This document shows, in pieces, positions 34,449 through 49,880 of a stretch of DNA of 64,000 bases. The notes below the pieces were generated by a model, which searched no databases, was not told where the DNA came from, and saw only the letters and a list, made by a program, of their open reading frames with translations. Both the position numbers and the translations under genes were made by a program. The DNA comes from Paratinospora sagittata (Eukaryota > Streptophyta > Magnoliopsida > Ranunculales > Menispermaceae), in assembly GCA_035771175.1 (NCBI GenBank), contig CM069610.1:27946089-28010088 (forward strand). The letters are read 5' to 3'. Position 1 is the first letter of the stretch. Every line of letters begins with the position of its first letter.

Positions 34449-34893
34449 GATGTATATTTTGGATGTAAATGTATCATCACTCATAATTATAACTATTGAG
34501 TTTAAGATAAAGTGTAGTTTATGTTGATAAATAAATATAATAATAGATAGATAAACCTCTCTACTTATGGAACAACAACATATAATTGATAGACGAGGTG
34601 ACGCGTGGTGAACTTCCAAATGCACCTAAAATAATCTAAACACGACATTTAATATTTGGAATTCTCATCATTACCTAATTTCCAGACTATAGTACTCCTC
34701 CCTTTAAGCTTATTCAAAAATCTTGCCCTCTGACAAAGGAGAAGATTTTCTAACTATAAATTAAAGGAAGTGGTAACTAAAAATAAAGATTTTGTGGCTA
34801 AAGATATATAGTCCTTGCTGTTTTGGGACAGTATGCATTTAGAGGCAAAAACACTTTTTTTCAAACGCATCTATCAGTTGCACAAGCAATTAA

Positions 34894-35030
34894 GACCCTG
34901 TTTGGGTAAAACACTGACAAGTGTGTTTTGTTTTTTAACCACAAAAAGTCAATCTCCCTAATGCTGCAAAATCTGTATTTGACCAAATCGTTACAGCATG
35001 GCCAATCTAACCGCGTAACCAAACAGAGCC
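34894..35030. mobile_element. Short MITE
   Basis: About 137 bp with imperfect inverted ends: GACCCTGTTTGGGTAA at the left and its near complement GTAACCAAACAGAGCC at the right. The TSD is not clear, so the superfamily is not assigned. Confidence 0.5.
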
Positions 35031-35324
35031 ATATTTAGCTATACAAAACCATTTGTTAGCTAATTAATTTCGTCGCTAAATCCCCTTTTCAATACTGTTT
35101 GAACGATGAACAAGGTAATTATATATAGCTAAAGAGATCTTTTTGTACCATTTGAGTAAACACATTTTGTTGATATTATCTTTAAGAGTTATTGGATCGT
35201 CTTAATTGTATCACGTATTGATACGTAATTTGAAGTGATCTAACAACTTTTAAAGATAATGTTAACAAAGTGTGTTTCTAAAGCATTTTTCAAAGTTGAA
35301 TATTTTATATGCCTTGTTTGCTTA

Positions 35325-36097
35325 TATTTTGTCATTCATCCTGTCTTGTGGAGGGTGCAAGAACTTCCCAAGTACTTTAGTCTTCTTTACATGGCATATA
35401 TCTCTATTTTTCGATCACATGATATCAAATGTGTACAGTTGAGTGATTTGAATTTTAATTGAAGTGCCAGCGAGTATAAAAAGGATGAACTTTATCCAAA
35501 GTATGTTATGGACAGTTGATCCATAAAGAATTATATTTGCTAATGGGCGGGTCACCACCATGGGATGAGAAGATTTGAGAACTTGTGGTAAAAAATATTT
35601 AATTTTTATGGCTAATTAAAAATCAAATATTGTCTTTCAAACGTTTATTTTATTTTTATTAATCTAAAGAGGATAAAATAGCATAATTAATAATCTTCTA
35701 ACTAATCTTTAACTTTCAAGACCTTTTTTTTTGGCTTTCTTCAATAAATTAGTTTATATATATATATATAGTCATTCTAACTATTGACTTCTTACTTTTC
35801 TCTAGCCTTATATTTATATTCTCATTTCATCTTAAAAAATTGACAATTTTACTTTTTTTATTCTCATCAATAGACATTTATACTTTGTTAAGAAATATTT
35901 GACCTATAAATCTCATAAATATTCAATTGTTTTAATAAATAAAATGTCACACTTATTAGGGAATAAACCCAAGTAATCACAAACACACACAAAGAGAAAG
36001 AGACAAGAGATTTAACGTAGTTCGGAAAGAAATTCCCACGTCCACGGAGTGCATCAACACTCAATTTACTATCAATGGAGGTTTACAATGAAAAGTC
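35325..36097. repeat. Left copy of a ~0.8-kb direct duplication
   Basis: This matches 38496-39298 nearly base for base, from TATTTTGTC to AAGTC. Its last ~148 bp (from 35950) equal the end of the Copia-3 LTR at 39150, so host sequence and LTR edge were copied together. A TA microsatellite at 35757-35770 is shorter here than in the other copy. No gene seen. Confidence 0.9.
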
Positions 36098-38256
36098 TGA
36101 TGCGTGCAAATTGCAAGTGTGCGGTTGCCAAGTTATAATATAAACCGATGATAATCGGATATCGTCCTCAGGGATTGATTTACTACACTAATTATATCGT
36201 TCCTCGCCCTAATTTTATCTAGAAAACCAAATTGTGATGATCTGTGAACTAAAATACTATTTAAACTAAAGTAATGAATAAAATAGCAAAGCATTAAAAT
36301 TTTCTGGAGAAAAATCAATATTAAAAATACCTAGAGATTAGATTTCACTTAATTATCAATTATGCAATGTTAATCATGGTTATTATCAAACCATTATTCA
36401 AGTTTATAAGTCAAAATCCTATAGTTTCTAACACTCTCTGTCGAGTGTCGCGTTAGAATCTATTGTCAAAACATTAGTTTCGATCTATCGATAAAAACCA
36501 ATACAATAGCAATGCATTTAGCCTTGATACTTCATAAGACGTCGCATATCTATCGATAATACAACCATCTCATGTCATATTTCTCATGTTCTAACCTAGA
36601 AAACCCTCTATTGAGTGCCGCCCCCCAAGTCTATGATCATTCGATCCGTGGCCAAGAGATCGAAAGCATTAAGCAGGGAGAAATATAAATAAACTATGAA
36701 TAATTCATTGATAATAAATAAAAACTAATGTATTGCATAATATCTAATATATGATCCATCTCCTCTCTAGACTAACAAGTTAGTTCATAACTTGGAATAA
36801 CAAAAATCAAAACATGTAGAGGAATAAGAAAATAAACATCAAAAACCAAACTAGTTCTGATAGAGTGCATAATAGCTATATAACTTGTGATTTACTCTTG
36901 TGCTTTAATATTTAAAAATGTTTAAATCTTGGATTCTGATTATGTTTTGTATTTTGTGAAGTAGATTGAAGAATTGCATCAAAATGAGGTTGGGATTGAA
37001 TACTTAACATGATTTGAGCAAAGTCATAAATTTTGAAGAAAATTTGGAGCTCAAGACTGTAAATGATCCAGAAGAAGTTTTTGCTTAAGGCGAGGGCGCG
37101 TTCGATTTACCCAATGTGTGCAGAGTTGAGTTCGTTCGATAGAGCGTGAGTGTACCTTACCATTCCATACAATTCCTATTTTTGGCCATGATTTCTTGAG
37201 GAAAAGATGTGGTTGACAGCTAGAAGAGTTTTTAATTAAGGTTATCTTTATTTTAAATCTTTTTGGAAAGTCTTTGTTGATTCCCTTATGATTTTTATCT
37301 TTATTAAGGAAACGATCAATGTTAATAGGATTTCCTTATTATTTTTTTTAGAGTTAGAAAGCTAGATTCTCTCAAGGAGGGATTTGTTTTTAGATAGCTA
37401 GATATATATTTAGAAAGGGGGCTCTTAATCAAGACGATGGGGAATTTTCTCTTTTTTTTGGTGTTCTTCCCTATTTCATGTGTAACTAAATATTTTCTTC
37501 TGGCCAAAGGATAATTGAAGTTTTGGATTCTTCAAGAATTGTGAGTTCTAATTAATTTTCATTGTTCTTTTATTCTTGAGTATTTATATATCTTTAGTAA
37601 TTCTAGAGATTATTGTTTTGGTTGATTAAGCAAAGGCCCGTTCTTTGATTGTCAAAATAATATATTGTCATTTAGAATTTCAAATCTTGTCATTTAGAAT
37701 TTCAAATCTGTAATTGTTTGAATATTCTAATACTTGTGGTAAAATAACATAGTTGATTATAAAAGAGATTTTCAATTTATGTTATAAAGGTATGCAATCT
37801 AATCTAAATGAACTGAGCCTGTGTGTTTGTTGGTTAGAATTGGTGGTCTCTCTAGTTTTTAATGCTATTGATAAATCAAATCATAAGAGCTTGTTTAGGG
37901 TTGTTTATTGATAAGAAAAATAATCGAAGAGTTTGTTTTGGTTATCGAGAAGGTAAAGAAAAATAGATTGTTAGAGCTTGTTAATAACCATAACCAGTTT
38001 ATTCAATATTAAAGGAATCTACCTCTACATCAATGATCAATTCTATGAATCAAAACTGAAATTATACCTTTGGCTGGATACTTGTCTTACATTGATTTTC
38101 CATTTAATTGCATTCTTGTTATTAATTAAAATTATTTTTCTTCAAATTATTTTTAATTTTAATAAATTTCAAAACCCCCCTTCTTTTATTTTTCTTTTTA
38201 TTAATTTTTAAAGAAATAAATCTAACCAATCTTTGTGGACACGACCCTGCTCATCA
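36098..38256 (-). repeat. Unclassified LTR-like repeat
   Basis: The edges are TGATGCGTGCAAATTGC (36098) and CTGCTCATCA (38256). A TCCTCAGGGATTG block lies near 36166 and CTTTGTGGACACGACCCTG near 38231. Paired 'remaining part' sequences of this kind occur at the ends of some plant LTR families. A TSD was not found. The ~2.2 kb holds only short open frames with no known motif. Confidence 0.35.
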
Positions 38257-38277
38257 CTACATACAATTTATATCTTT

Positions 38278-38314
38278 AGGATTTGACAAGTTGCCATTGA
38301 ACTTGTCAAATCCT
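38278..38314. other. Perfect 14-bp hairpin
   Basis: AGGATTTGACAAGT (38278-38291) and ACTTGTCAAATCCT (38301-38314) are exact reverse complements around a 9-nt loop. No tail of T residues follows, so it is not a typical terminator. Confidence 0.8.
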
Positions 38315-38495
38315 TCTTGCCTCTAAGTTGTCTTCTTCGCGTTCCTTTGCTCTTAGCCATCGTTCTCTCTTCTCTGGTGTATTTCCCTCGAAAAATTCTA
38401 AATTTTAATATATAATATGCCCCAAAGTCGTGTGGAATTAAAATTAGAAAGTGGAAAAAAATCCACTTTTAACTTGCTATGGCGTCGCGGCGCCG

Positions 38496-38981
38496 TATTT
38501 TGTCCTTCATCTTGTCTTGTGGGGGTGCAAGAACTTCCAAGTACTTGAGTCTTCTTTACATGGCATATATCTCTATTTTTGGATCACATGATATCAAATG
38601 TGTACAGTTGAGTGATTTGAATTTTAATTAAAGTGCCAGCGAGTATAAAAAGGATGAACTTTATCCAAAGTATGTTATGGACAGTTGATCCATAAAGAAT
38701 TATATTTGCTAATGGGCGGGTCACCACCATGGGATGAGAAGATTTGAGAACTTGTGGTAAAAAATATTTAATTTTTATGGCTAATTAAAAATCAAATATT
38801 GTCTTTCAAACGTTTATTTTATTTTTATTAATCTAAAGAGGATAAAATAGCATAATTAATAATCTTCTAACTAATCTTTAACTTTCAAGACCTTTTTTTT
38901 TGGCTTTCTTCAATAAATTAGTTTATATATATATATATATATAGTCATTCTAACTATTGACTTCTTACTTTTCTCTAGCCT

Positions 38982-39016
<35 letters not shown>

Positions 39017-39298
39017 TCTCATTTCATCTTAAAAAAATGACAATTTTACTTTTTTTATTCTCATCAAAAGACATTTATATTTTTTTAAGAAATATTTGGC
39101 CTATAAATCTCATAAATATCAATTATTTTAATAAATAAAATGTCACACTTGTTAGGAAATAAACCCAAGTAATCGCAAACACACACAAAGAGAAAATACA
39201 GAGACAAGAGATTTAACGTGGTTCGAAAAGAAATCTTTATGTTCACGGAGTGCACCAATACTCACTCCACCATCAATGGAGGTTTATAATGGGAAGTC
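38496..39298. repeat. Right copy of the ~0.8-kb direct duplication
   Basis: Colinear with 35325-36097. The last part runs into the Copia-3 3' LTR (39150-39459). It has a longer TA tract (38922-38942) and an extra (TA)n(TG)n tract (38984-39016) absent from the left copy. Confidence 0.9.
38984..39016. repeat. (TA)n(TG)n microsatellite
   Basis: About nine TA followed by eight TG/GT dinucleotides. The other copy of the duplication lacks it. Confidence 0.9.
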
Positions 39299-39459
39299 AC
39301 TCTGTGAGCACTCTCTCACAATTTTCCTCACCTCTCAACTATCTCATCTTGTATAAACCCTAATTATAATTGAGTTTATATACCAATTACATATGAGGGT
39401 ACAAATGTACTTTCGCACATAAAATAATAAAATAATTATTTTGGCTTCATAATATAACA
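39150..39459 (-). repeat. Copia-3 3' LTR
   Basis: 310 bp. On minus it starts TGTTATATTATG and ends TTTCCTAACA. Colinear with 43921-44228, which has lost many C and G residues to T and A. Confidence 0.9.
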
Positions 39460-39559
39460 ATCTCCCACTTGAAGACTAAAACACCTGTGAACATTTGTCT
39501 TCAATGGCTAGTGAAACTAGTGCACTCAAAAGTCATGTCTTCAACCTTGAAAACCAACT

Positions 39560-41330
39560 GAAGCTGTGCACAGCTCCAGTTTCTCTGTAATAACTGTTTT
39601 GGTCAACACGTAAGCTGAATTCTTGCTACCTTGAATCTTCACTAGTGTCAACACCCATCATCAAACGATGATCTAATGAAATGGTAACGCAGTCCAATAT
39701 GCTTGGTCCTGGAATGAAATGCTGATTTTTTGGCAAGTGTATGACATTCTGACTATCACTGTTCAAGATATTCATCACTTGCTTGAATCCCAACTCTGCC
39801 AACAAACCTTGCAACCAACCGCATACTCTGCTTCGGTTGTAGATAAGGTCACAATCTTCTACAACTGAGAATCCAACTGATGGTTGTAGGACCCAATGTG
39901 AACACATATCCTGTAGTGTTCCTTCTGTGATTTACCTCACCAGCAAAATCAACATCTATAAAGCCTTGTAACTTTAACTCACCTCTACTGAAACATAAAC
40001 ATTTTTCAGTAGTACCTCATAGATATCTAAGTATCCACTTAACTGCTTCCCAATGTTGTTTGCCTGGATTTGACATAAATCTGCTCACTGCTCCCACTGA
40101 ATGAGCAATATCTGGTCTCGTGCAAACCATAACATACATCAAGCTCCCAATAGCTGAAACATATAGAACTTTAGTCATGTATGTTTTCTCGTTATCTGGC
40201 TGTGGACTTTGATCCTTGGACAATCTGAAATGATTAGCAAGCGGTGTTCTCACTGGCATAGCATCACTCATACTAAACCTCTAGAGTACTTTACAAACAT
40301 ACTCAGTCTGAGATAACTGCAAAGTACTCATATGCTTATTCCTGTTAATCCTCATCCCAAGTATATGTTTTGCTGCACCCACGTCCTTCATCTCAAATTC
40401 ACTGGACAATTGTTTCTTCAATTTGTTGATCTCTTCCAAATCTGCACCAGCTACTAACATGTCATCAACATAAAGTAGCAGAATAATGAAACTGGAACCA
40501 ACTGTCTTGAAGTAACAACAATGGTCAGCATTGCATTTCAAGAAGCCATGTTTCAGCATTAAACCATCAAACTTCTTATACCACTGTCTAGGGGCATGTT
40601 TCAAGCCATAAAGGCTTTTAGTCAACCTACAAACCATATTTTCTTTACCAGCCACTACAAAACCTTTTGGTTGCTTCATATATATCTCCTCTTTCAAATC
40701 ACCATGGAGAAAAACAGTTTTCACATCCAACTGCTCAAGATGTAAATCTTTTGCTGCTACAATACTCAAAACTAAGCGAATAGTACTCAACTTCACAACT
40801 GGAGAGAATATATTTGTGTAGTCAATGTCTTCCTTCTGCTGAAAGCCTTTGACCACCAACCTGGCCTTATACCTCTTGGAGCCATCATGCTCCTCTTTAA
40901 TTCGGTACACCCACTTGTTATGAAGAGCCTTCTTACCCTCTGGTAACTCTACCAACTCCTAAGTCTGGTTAGAGGTAAGAGATTTCATTTCATCCTCCAT
41001 TACAAGCTCCCACTAGCTAGCATCCTCAACTTGGCATGTCTCATCATAATATTCTGGTTCTCCTCTATCTGTAAGTAGCAAATAACTCAAGTATTTTCTG
41101 TTTGGTACATGTGGCCTGCTAGATCTCCTCAAACCCACATCAGAACCCTGTGAAGAACCAACATCTTGTGCCTCGGGTTCTTTGCCTAGAACTTTATCCG
41201 AGATAACATCAGGCTCAAAGAAATTAGGTACATGTTCAGGTTGTACCAAACTAGAAGATTGTGTTGTGTCTCTATTTTTATACATAACCTTCTCATTAAA
41301 GATGACATCTCTACTCCTGATCATCTTTTG
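39560..41330 (-). pseudogene. Copia-3 reverse transcriptase and RNase H
   Basis: The minus-strand linker is 41324-41013 (SSRPHVPNRKYLSYLL). RT is 40955-40281, a long open frame: KKALHNKWVYRIKEEHDG, KRYKARLVVKGFQQKEDIDY, QLDVKTVFLHGDLKEEIYM, and the catalytic LLYVDDMLV box near 40470. The C-terminal RT segment is 40271-40017 ([36 protein letters not shown]). RNase H is partly deleted and scrambled in 39907-39626 (LLAELGFKQVMNILNSDSQN). Stops and frame changes separate the pieces. Confidence 0.9.
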
Positions 41331-41342
41331 ATTATTTTCATC

Positions 41343-42110
41343 TCAAAGCTTATAGCCAAAGTCATCACCACCATAACCAACAAGTATGCATTTAAGTAAT
41401 TTAGCATCAAACTTATTCCTAGCATGGCCACCAATATGCACATAAGAAATACAGCCAAATATTTTCAAATGAGAAAGTTTTACCTCATGTCCACTCCATA
41501 CTTCCTCTGGAATTTTGAATTCCAATGGTACTGATGGTCCTCAGTTGATCTAATAAGTTGTTGTATTGACTGCCTCTGCCCATAACTACTTTGGCAAACT
41601 AGAGTGTATGTGCATGCTTCTAGCCCTCTCAGTCAATGTTTTGTTCATTCGTTTTGTTGTACCATTCTGTTGTGGTGTACCAGGCACAATCCTCTCGAGT
41701 TTTATCCCTCTCATAACAGAACTTCTTAAATCTTGTGTCTTCATACTCTTCACCATTATCAGGCCGCAACTTCTTAATCCTCAACCCTGTTTCATTTTCA
41801 ACCCAAGCTTTCCACATCTTGAAAGCTTCAAACACATCAAATTTCTGTCTCAAGAAGTAAACTCATACCTTCATGGAGTGATCATCAATAAAAGTTACAA
41901 AATACCGCTTCCCACCTATTGATGAAACTGAAGCTGGACCCCAAACATCTGTGTGAACAAGCTCAAGCTTGGATGACTTTGGACTTCTGCCTGCTCTCTG
42001 GAAACTAACCCTTTTCTGTTTTTCATATATGCAGCTTTCACACAAATCAATATCCACTGATCTCAGTCCTGGCAGCTTCCCTTGTGAATGCATGACCTGT
42101 AGCCCCTTGG
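41343..42110 (-). pseudogene. Copia-3 integrase
   Basis: The segment 42093-41863 has the end of the zinc domain ([15 protein letters not shown]), the first catalytic Asp in LVHTDVWGP and ITFIDDHS-like residues. The segment 41853-41629 has the second Asp in LRPDNGEEY. The third acidic residue region is degraded (TEWYNKTNEQN). The segment 41525-41343 is the C-terminal part (LSHLKIFGCISYVHI). Confidence 0.88.
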
Positions 42111-42439
42111 CACTAATGTGTCCAAACCTTTGATGTCATAAGTTTGGATCTTCTTTATTTTCTGTAACAATAATAAAACCACAATCATCAGTAGTCATAT
42201 AAAGAGATCCAGTTTTCTTACCTCGGGCAACATTCATCGCTCCCTTCGACACTTTTCAAGTGTCATCTGCAAAGGTGGTTGAATAACCATCACTCACCAA
42301 CTGCCCAATAGAAATCAGATTTTTCTTCAAAGTAGGCGCATGCCTCACATTGTCCATTTTCCACACGGACCCCTTTAGCTAAATCCGCACATCGCCTTTG
42401 CCAACAACATCACATGCACGGTCATCACCAAGATACACC

Positions 42440-43367
42440 TATCCCAAATCACCGGAGACATAGTTCTCAAAAAAATTCTGTGCTGGAAGTAGCATGGAAT
42501 GATGTCCCTGAATCTAACACCCAAGACTCCATCTTGTTCTCCATAGAACAAATAAGGGCATCTTCTGAATTTTTTGAGATGCAGTTTGCACTGTTCTGCT
42601 TCTCACCATCTTTCTTTGGAGCCTTACATTCAAATTGAAAATGTCTATCTTTCCACAATTTCAACATTCAACATTTTTCTTGGTACCATGACGGTGTCTG
42701 GACTTAGACCTGTCATTCTTTGATTTTGATTTGTCATGCCAATTTCTTTTATTCTTACTTCTACCTCTATTCTCTATATTCAATGTTGACCCTGAACTGG
42801 ATAAATTTTCACCATTCCTTCGGATCTCCTCAGTCATAATCAAGTCAGTAACATCTGAAATTTACTTTTTTCAAAAGAACTGCTAATGGACTGGACAATG
42901 TTCTTCCAACTCTCTGGCAACTGTCCAAAGATGGCTAATGCAAGAACCTCATCATCAAAATGGATATCCACTAAATCCAACTGATCAGTGGTCTCATTAA
43001 ATAAATTCAAGTGCTTCTTGAAATTCCCATTCTCTGTTATTTTCAAAATAAACAATTTCTTGATCAGAATACCTTATGTGTTGCAAAAGGTTGCTCGTAC
43101 ATGTTAGAAAGGGCGGCCATGAGAGATATTGTTGCCTTTTGATGCTTCATGTTGAATGAAATCTTTTTTGATATATGATTTCGAATCGCACCCAGTGCCT
43201 TCCGATCTAGTATCTCTCATTCCTCTTCCTTGTAATTGACAGGTTTCTCCTTCAAAGGCAAATACAAATTATTTTGGTACAGATAATTTTCCATTTGCAT
43301 CTTCCAATAGCTGAAATTCAAACCATTAAATTTTTTTACTCTGATTGATTCATCATCTGAATCCATT
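42440..43367 (-). pseudogene. Copia-3 gag and protease
   Basis: Gag starts with ATG at 43367 (MDSDDESIRVKKFNG, then FSYWKMQMENYLYQ), the Copia Gag N-terminus. The segment 43055-42840 holds the middle (LNLFNETTDQLDLVDIHFDD). A Ser/Lys/Asn-rich linker follows and the zinc knuckle is broken. The protease motif VLDSGTSFHATS lies near 42515-42480. The remainder 42439-42111 links to integrase and carries several stops. Confidence 0.85.
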
Positions 43368-43920
43368 ACTCTCACTCAAACTGCGAGCATTGAACAAATC
43401 AAGATAACCTCAACAATAGCCTTACCATACACCACGGTTGAAGACCAAGGCGCGGAGCAAAAATTGCTCACGGTAAAGTCAAAAAAAAATAATTGAGAGA
43501 AAAAAAATAATTCCTTCCCTTCTATAACTAATAAGATAAATCAATTACCTTTGACTTTTTAAGACAAAATTGTCTTTTTCTTCAATGTATTAAAAAACCA
43601 AAGCACCTGCTTCTCACGGATTCACAATTTTTTTTTTTTGTTAAACTTCAATGCCTTTTTATTCCCTTCTTCCTTATCCCGTTCTTGCTCACTCTGCCGG
43701 CAACGAAAGAAAAAAAATCATTGTTTTTTTCTTCTTCAATCAGCCACTCACTATTGAATCTAACCATTGGAGATTAACACCGCACCCACAATGTGCACTG
43801 CACAAACTCGTACTGCGCAGCCACGGCAAACTATACCATTGCTCACTGCAATCTGAAAAAAAAAAAACGAAAATCAATGTCCAATTTTGTGTTTGCAGAA
43901 TTCAAAGCTCTAATATCAGT

Positions 43921-44228
43921 TATTAAGGAATAAACCTAAGTAATCACAAACACATACAAAAAAAAATACGGAGATAAGAGATTTAACGCGGTTCAAAAAA
44001 AAAATTTTACGTTCACAAAATACACCAACACTCAATCCACTATTAATAGAGTTTACAATGAAAAACTATTCTATAAGCACTCTATCACAATTTTCCTCAC
44101 CTTTCAATTATCTCATTTTGTATAAGCCCTAATTATAATTGAGTTTATATACTAATTACATATAAGAATATAATTATATTTTTATACATAAAATAATAAA
44201 ATAATTATTTTGACTTAATAATATAACA
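43921..44228 (-). repeat. Copia-3 5' LTR
   Basis: 308 bp, colinear with 39150-39459 but with heavy C-to-T and G-to-A change. A poly-A/T tract precedes the internal region (43858-43868). Confidence 0.88.
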
Positions 44229-44739
44229 ACTCTAGTTAGTGAATATAATGTAAATACTTTTATTACTCGGGATGAAGCTATTATAATGCAAAATAGTTAA
44301 TATTGGTTTATACAATTCTTATTTTTTAATAAGATAATATATTTTAAAATTATAAAGGCCAATTTAAGCATCTAAAATAAAACACATCACTTTCTTTAGT
44401 TGCCTCAATTGGCAATTTCTGCATGTCCCGAGCACCACTTCTACAAGTAGACTTAATACAAATAAGTTATATAAAACAGTTCAAACTACTTATAAGACAC
44501 TATAAGTTATCTGAAAAAGTTAAAAAAAAATTACCCCTACTAATATTTTCTAAGAAGAATAATGCAATGGTGACATTAATAGTATACATAGATAGAAATG
44601 CAAATGTTAATGTATGTATGGTTGAACCACTTCGAATATCATGTATTACTTCTTCGCAATTCAATACAAGTGGTGCATTAAAGTCAGTTATTTTTATCTG
44701 TGTTCACCATTTTCCAATTTGCTAAGGTTCTCTCTCTCT
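44229..44739. other. Intergenic DNA upstream of GLO
   Basis: AT-rich with no known element. A 100-codon frame at 44423-44725 shows no known motif and is probably chance. Confidence 0.4.
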
Positions 44740-45274
44740 TTCTTCTGCCATCACCCATCAGGACTGAGGTAAGCAAAGAGAGATAAGGCCTTTCCTCGCC
44801 ACCCTACATATGCAATAGGCCTATATCCATCCAAACTGAAAGAAATAGAATTATTCTATTTATTTATTTATTTTTTGCATTTATATTATATATATGAAGA
44901 TTGAGACGCAGAGAGAGAGAGAGAGAGAGAATCGTTTAATTTCTCCCACAGATGAATATGTATGTGGATGAAAATGGACCCATTTTTTGTATTATCAGAT
45001 TGCAGTTTCAAATGCCCACCTCGAAAAACCAATCCATTAAACTTGAAATTTCATTTTTCTTTCCACTTAATAATTTCTATCCATTTGTCGTCACTCCTCT
45101 TCTCCTTCTATTATTTCTCTTCTTACCCCTCTTATTCATATGTTATCTCCAACACTTCCCTTGTTTCCTTTCATGCACTCCTCTCCTCCTCTTTAGCAAC
45201 CTTCTGCAGCTTTTTACATTCCTACTCTTCTTTTTTCTTCTTCTTTTTCTTTTCTATCCTCCATTCCACTTCAG
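44740..45274 (+). promoter_or_regulatory. Probable GLO promoter and first (non-coding) exon
   Basis: An I-box core GATAAG, common in light-responsive plant promoters, is at 44782-44787. A TATA-rich stretch (TTATATTATATATATGA) lies near 44880-44896, and a (GA)n microsatellite at 44911-44930. A pyrimidine-rich stretch runs 45060-45260, usual for plant 5' leaders. A splice donor, CAG|GTACTT, lies at 45274/45275. The transcription start cannot be fixed from sequence. Two overlapping frames here (44952-45308) are CT-rich chance ORFs. Confidence 0.5.
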
Positions 45275-46313
45275 GTACTTTTGTTTTTTATTTTCACTAA
45301 TTCTCTGATTATTGTATATAAGTTTGTATTGATTTTCTTGTAATCTTTGCCTTAATTACTGAACTTGTGTCTTTTGCTTAATTAATTCTCTGGTTAAAGG
45401 GTTGTTTTGGGTCTTTAAGAATTTTCAAGAACTTGATTTTTTGTATCTTATTGTTGTCATTAATTATTGATTTGAGGAAGCTAGGAATGTGTTTATTGTT
45501 ACCCATTTTAGTGATTTTATTTAAACTTTATCAGAGAAGTTAATCTCTCTGATTTCTGCTAATGGGTCTTTTCTCATGAGATTGATAAAAATTCCATATC
45601 TTGTGACAGCTGATTCTCATTTGCAGTCTAATGGGTTTTTCTTTAATCTAATTTTCAAGTTTCTTTGCTATTCTCTACAGATGTTTATGAATTTGGAAAT
45701 GTATTAGTTCTCTGCTGGTTATTACAGTCTGATTCTAAACTCTCTACTTTTTGTTTGTTTTCTTAATCAGTTTCTTACTGTAGTTTCTGTTCCATGAGTA
45801 GAAGATGAAATAGATTTACATAATTGTGCTTTCCCACGCAAAATGATCGTCGAAGCATGAGTAGTAGCAATATTGTCCATCACCAAATCTATTCATATTA
45901 TCTCTGACCTTTTATCAAACATTATGAAGCTTATTCCTTTTTCATCTTTTGAATGATTATTTTGTGATGGACTAATCATTGGTATTCCTTAATTCTCTTT
46001 TGATTTGATTTGATCCTATGTTCTGTTTATTTCTTCCCATGAACTGCAAAAAATTCTATAGCTTTTAACATATATTTCAGTGGACCTTAAATGTTTCAGC
46101 TTTTATTTTCTATGTTCTTATAAACTAAGAATCCTCTTTGCATTTGTCAGTCTCTGTCAAGAATCTTGTCTGAATTTACCTTTTTATAAACCTTTTTTTT
46201 TCATGAGATGAGCTGAATTTTATGAAGAACTCTGCTTTAATGATGGTTTTTGGAAAAACATTAAGATATCAGATTCAGTATTCCTGACAATTTTGCTGTG
46301 AAATGGTAATCAG
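45275..46313 (+). other. Probable 5' UTR intron of GLO
   Basis: It starts GTACTT and could end at AATCAG just before CTTAGAAGATG, leaving 8 nt of leader before the start codon. It is T-rich as plant introns are. A leader intron is inferred, because no coding sequence is found here and the first coding exon has an acceptor-like site directly upstream. Confidence 0.5.
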
Positions 46314-46321
46314 CTTAGAAG

Positions 46322-49332
<3,011 letters not shown>

Positions 49333-49525
49333 AGGGGCTTTTGAGACATCACAGATTGGTGCATGTAGTAACACAGTAGTGTTGCTTATGAACGGGGTAT
49401 GTAGTAAAGTTTAGTTATTGGTTCCTTACCCTCTCTGTGACTTTGAGAACCCTTTTGAGTTTAAAATACTTTGAAGAATTTATATGCTTAATTTCTTCCA
49501 AATATATGTTCCCCACTTTAATAAA
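49333..49525 (+). terminator. GLO 3' UTR with candidate poly(A) signal
   Basis: AATAAA stands at 49520-49525, about 190 nt after the stop codon, a normal 3' UTR length for a plant gene. The cleavage site cannot be read from sequence. Confidence 0.55.
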
Positions 49526-49880
49526 TGCTGCAATCCGTAATACAAATGTAGTAGTCAAAACTTTTTTTATAAGGTGATCTTGTTGATATGTGTGATAAAG
49601 TAAGAAAGAGATCATGGGAAGTGATCCACCTTTTTTTCTCATTAATTTTTTGTTCACTTTGTCATGTGCGATGTGCAATGTGCAATGATGAGAACACAAC
49701 TTTTTGTCTTTTTTGTTATAAGCATATATACGATCATATATATTCCTATTAACTGTAGTATGTTAGGCATTATCAAAAGTTTCTATGGGATCAACCATTG
49801 GCAAGCTACAAGAATGTACAAAGGTATTTGCAAGGGGCAAAGAACTAGATACTCATATATAGAAGTTTGACCATTTAGAA

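Larger units (their letters stand above)
39150..44228 (-). mobile_element. Copia-3: Ty1/Copia element with both LTRs
   Basis: The 5' LTR is 43921-44228 and the 3' LTR 39150-39459, about 310 bp each. The purine tract AAGTGGGAGAT is read on minus at 39470-39460. Gag starts at 43367. The flanks ACACT (39145-39149) and ACTCT (44229-44233) fit a decayed 5-bp TSD with one mismatch. The PBS on minus is a decayed tRNA-Met site, TGATATTAGAGC, just inside 43920. All five domains are present but broken. It is the same family as Copia-4 (50856-55140). Confidence 0.9.

Noticed and set aside
36098..38256. A complete LTR element with a TSD
   Set aside because: TG...CA-like edges exist, but the flanks (AAGTC and CTACA) do not match and no PBS or PPT was found. 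Kept only as an unclassified repeat.
41566..41922. 118-codon plus-strand frame
   Set aside because: It is antisense to the Copia-3 integrase and has no recognisable domain.
44952..45308. 118- and 112-codon overlapping frames upstream of GLO
   Set aside because: They lie in a pyrimidine-rich leader and promoter stretch, give Phe/Leu/Ser-rich translations in two frames, and cross the probable leader splice donor.
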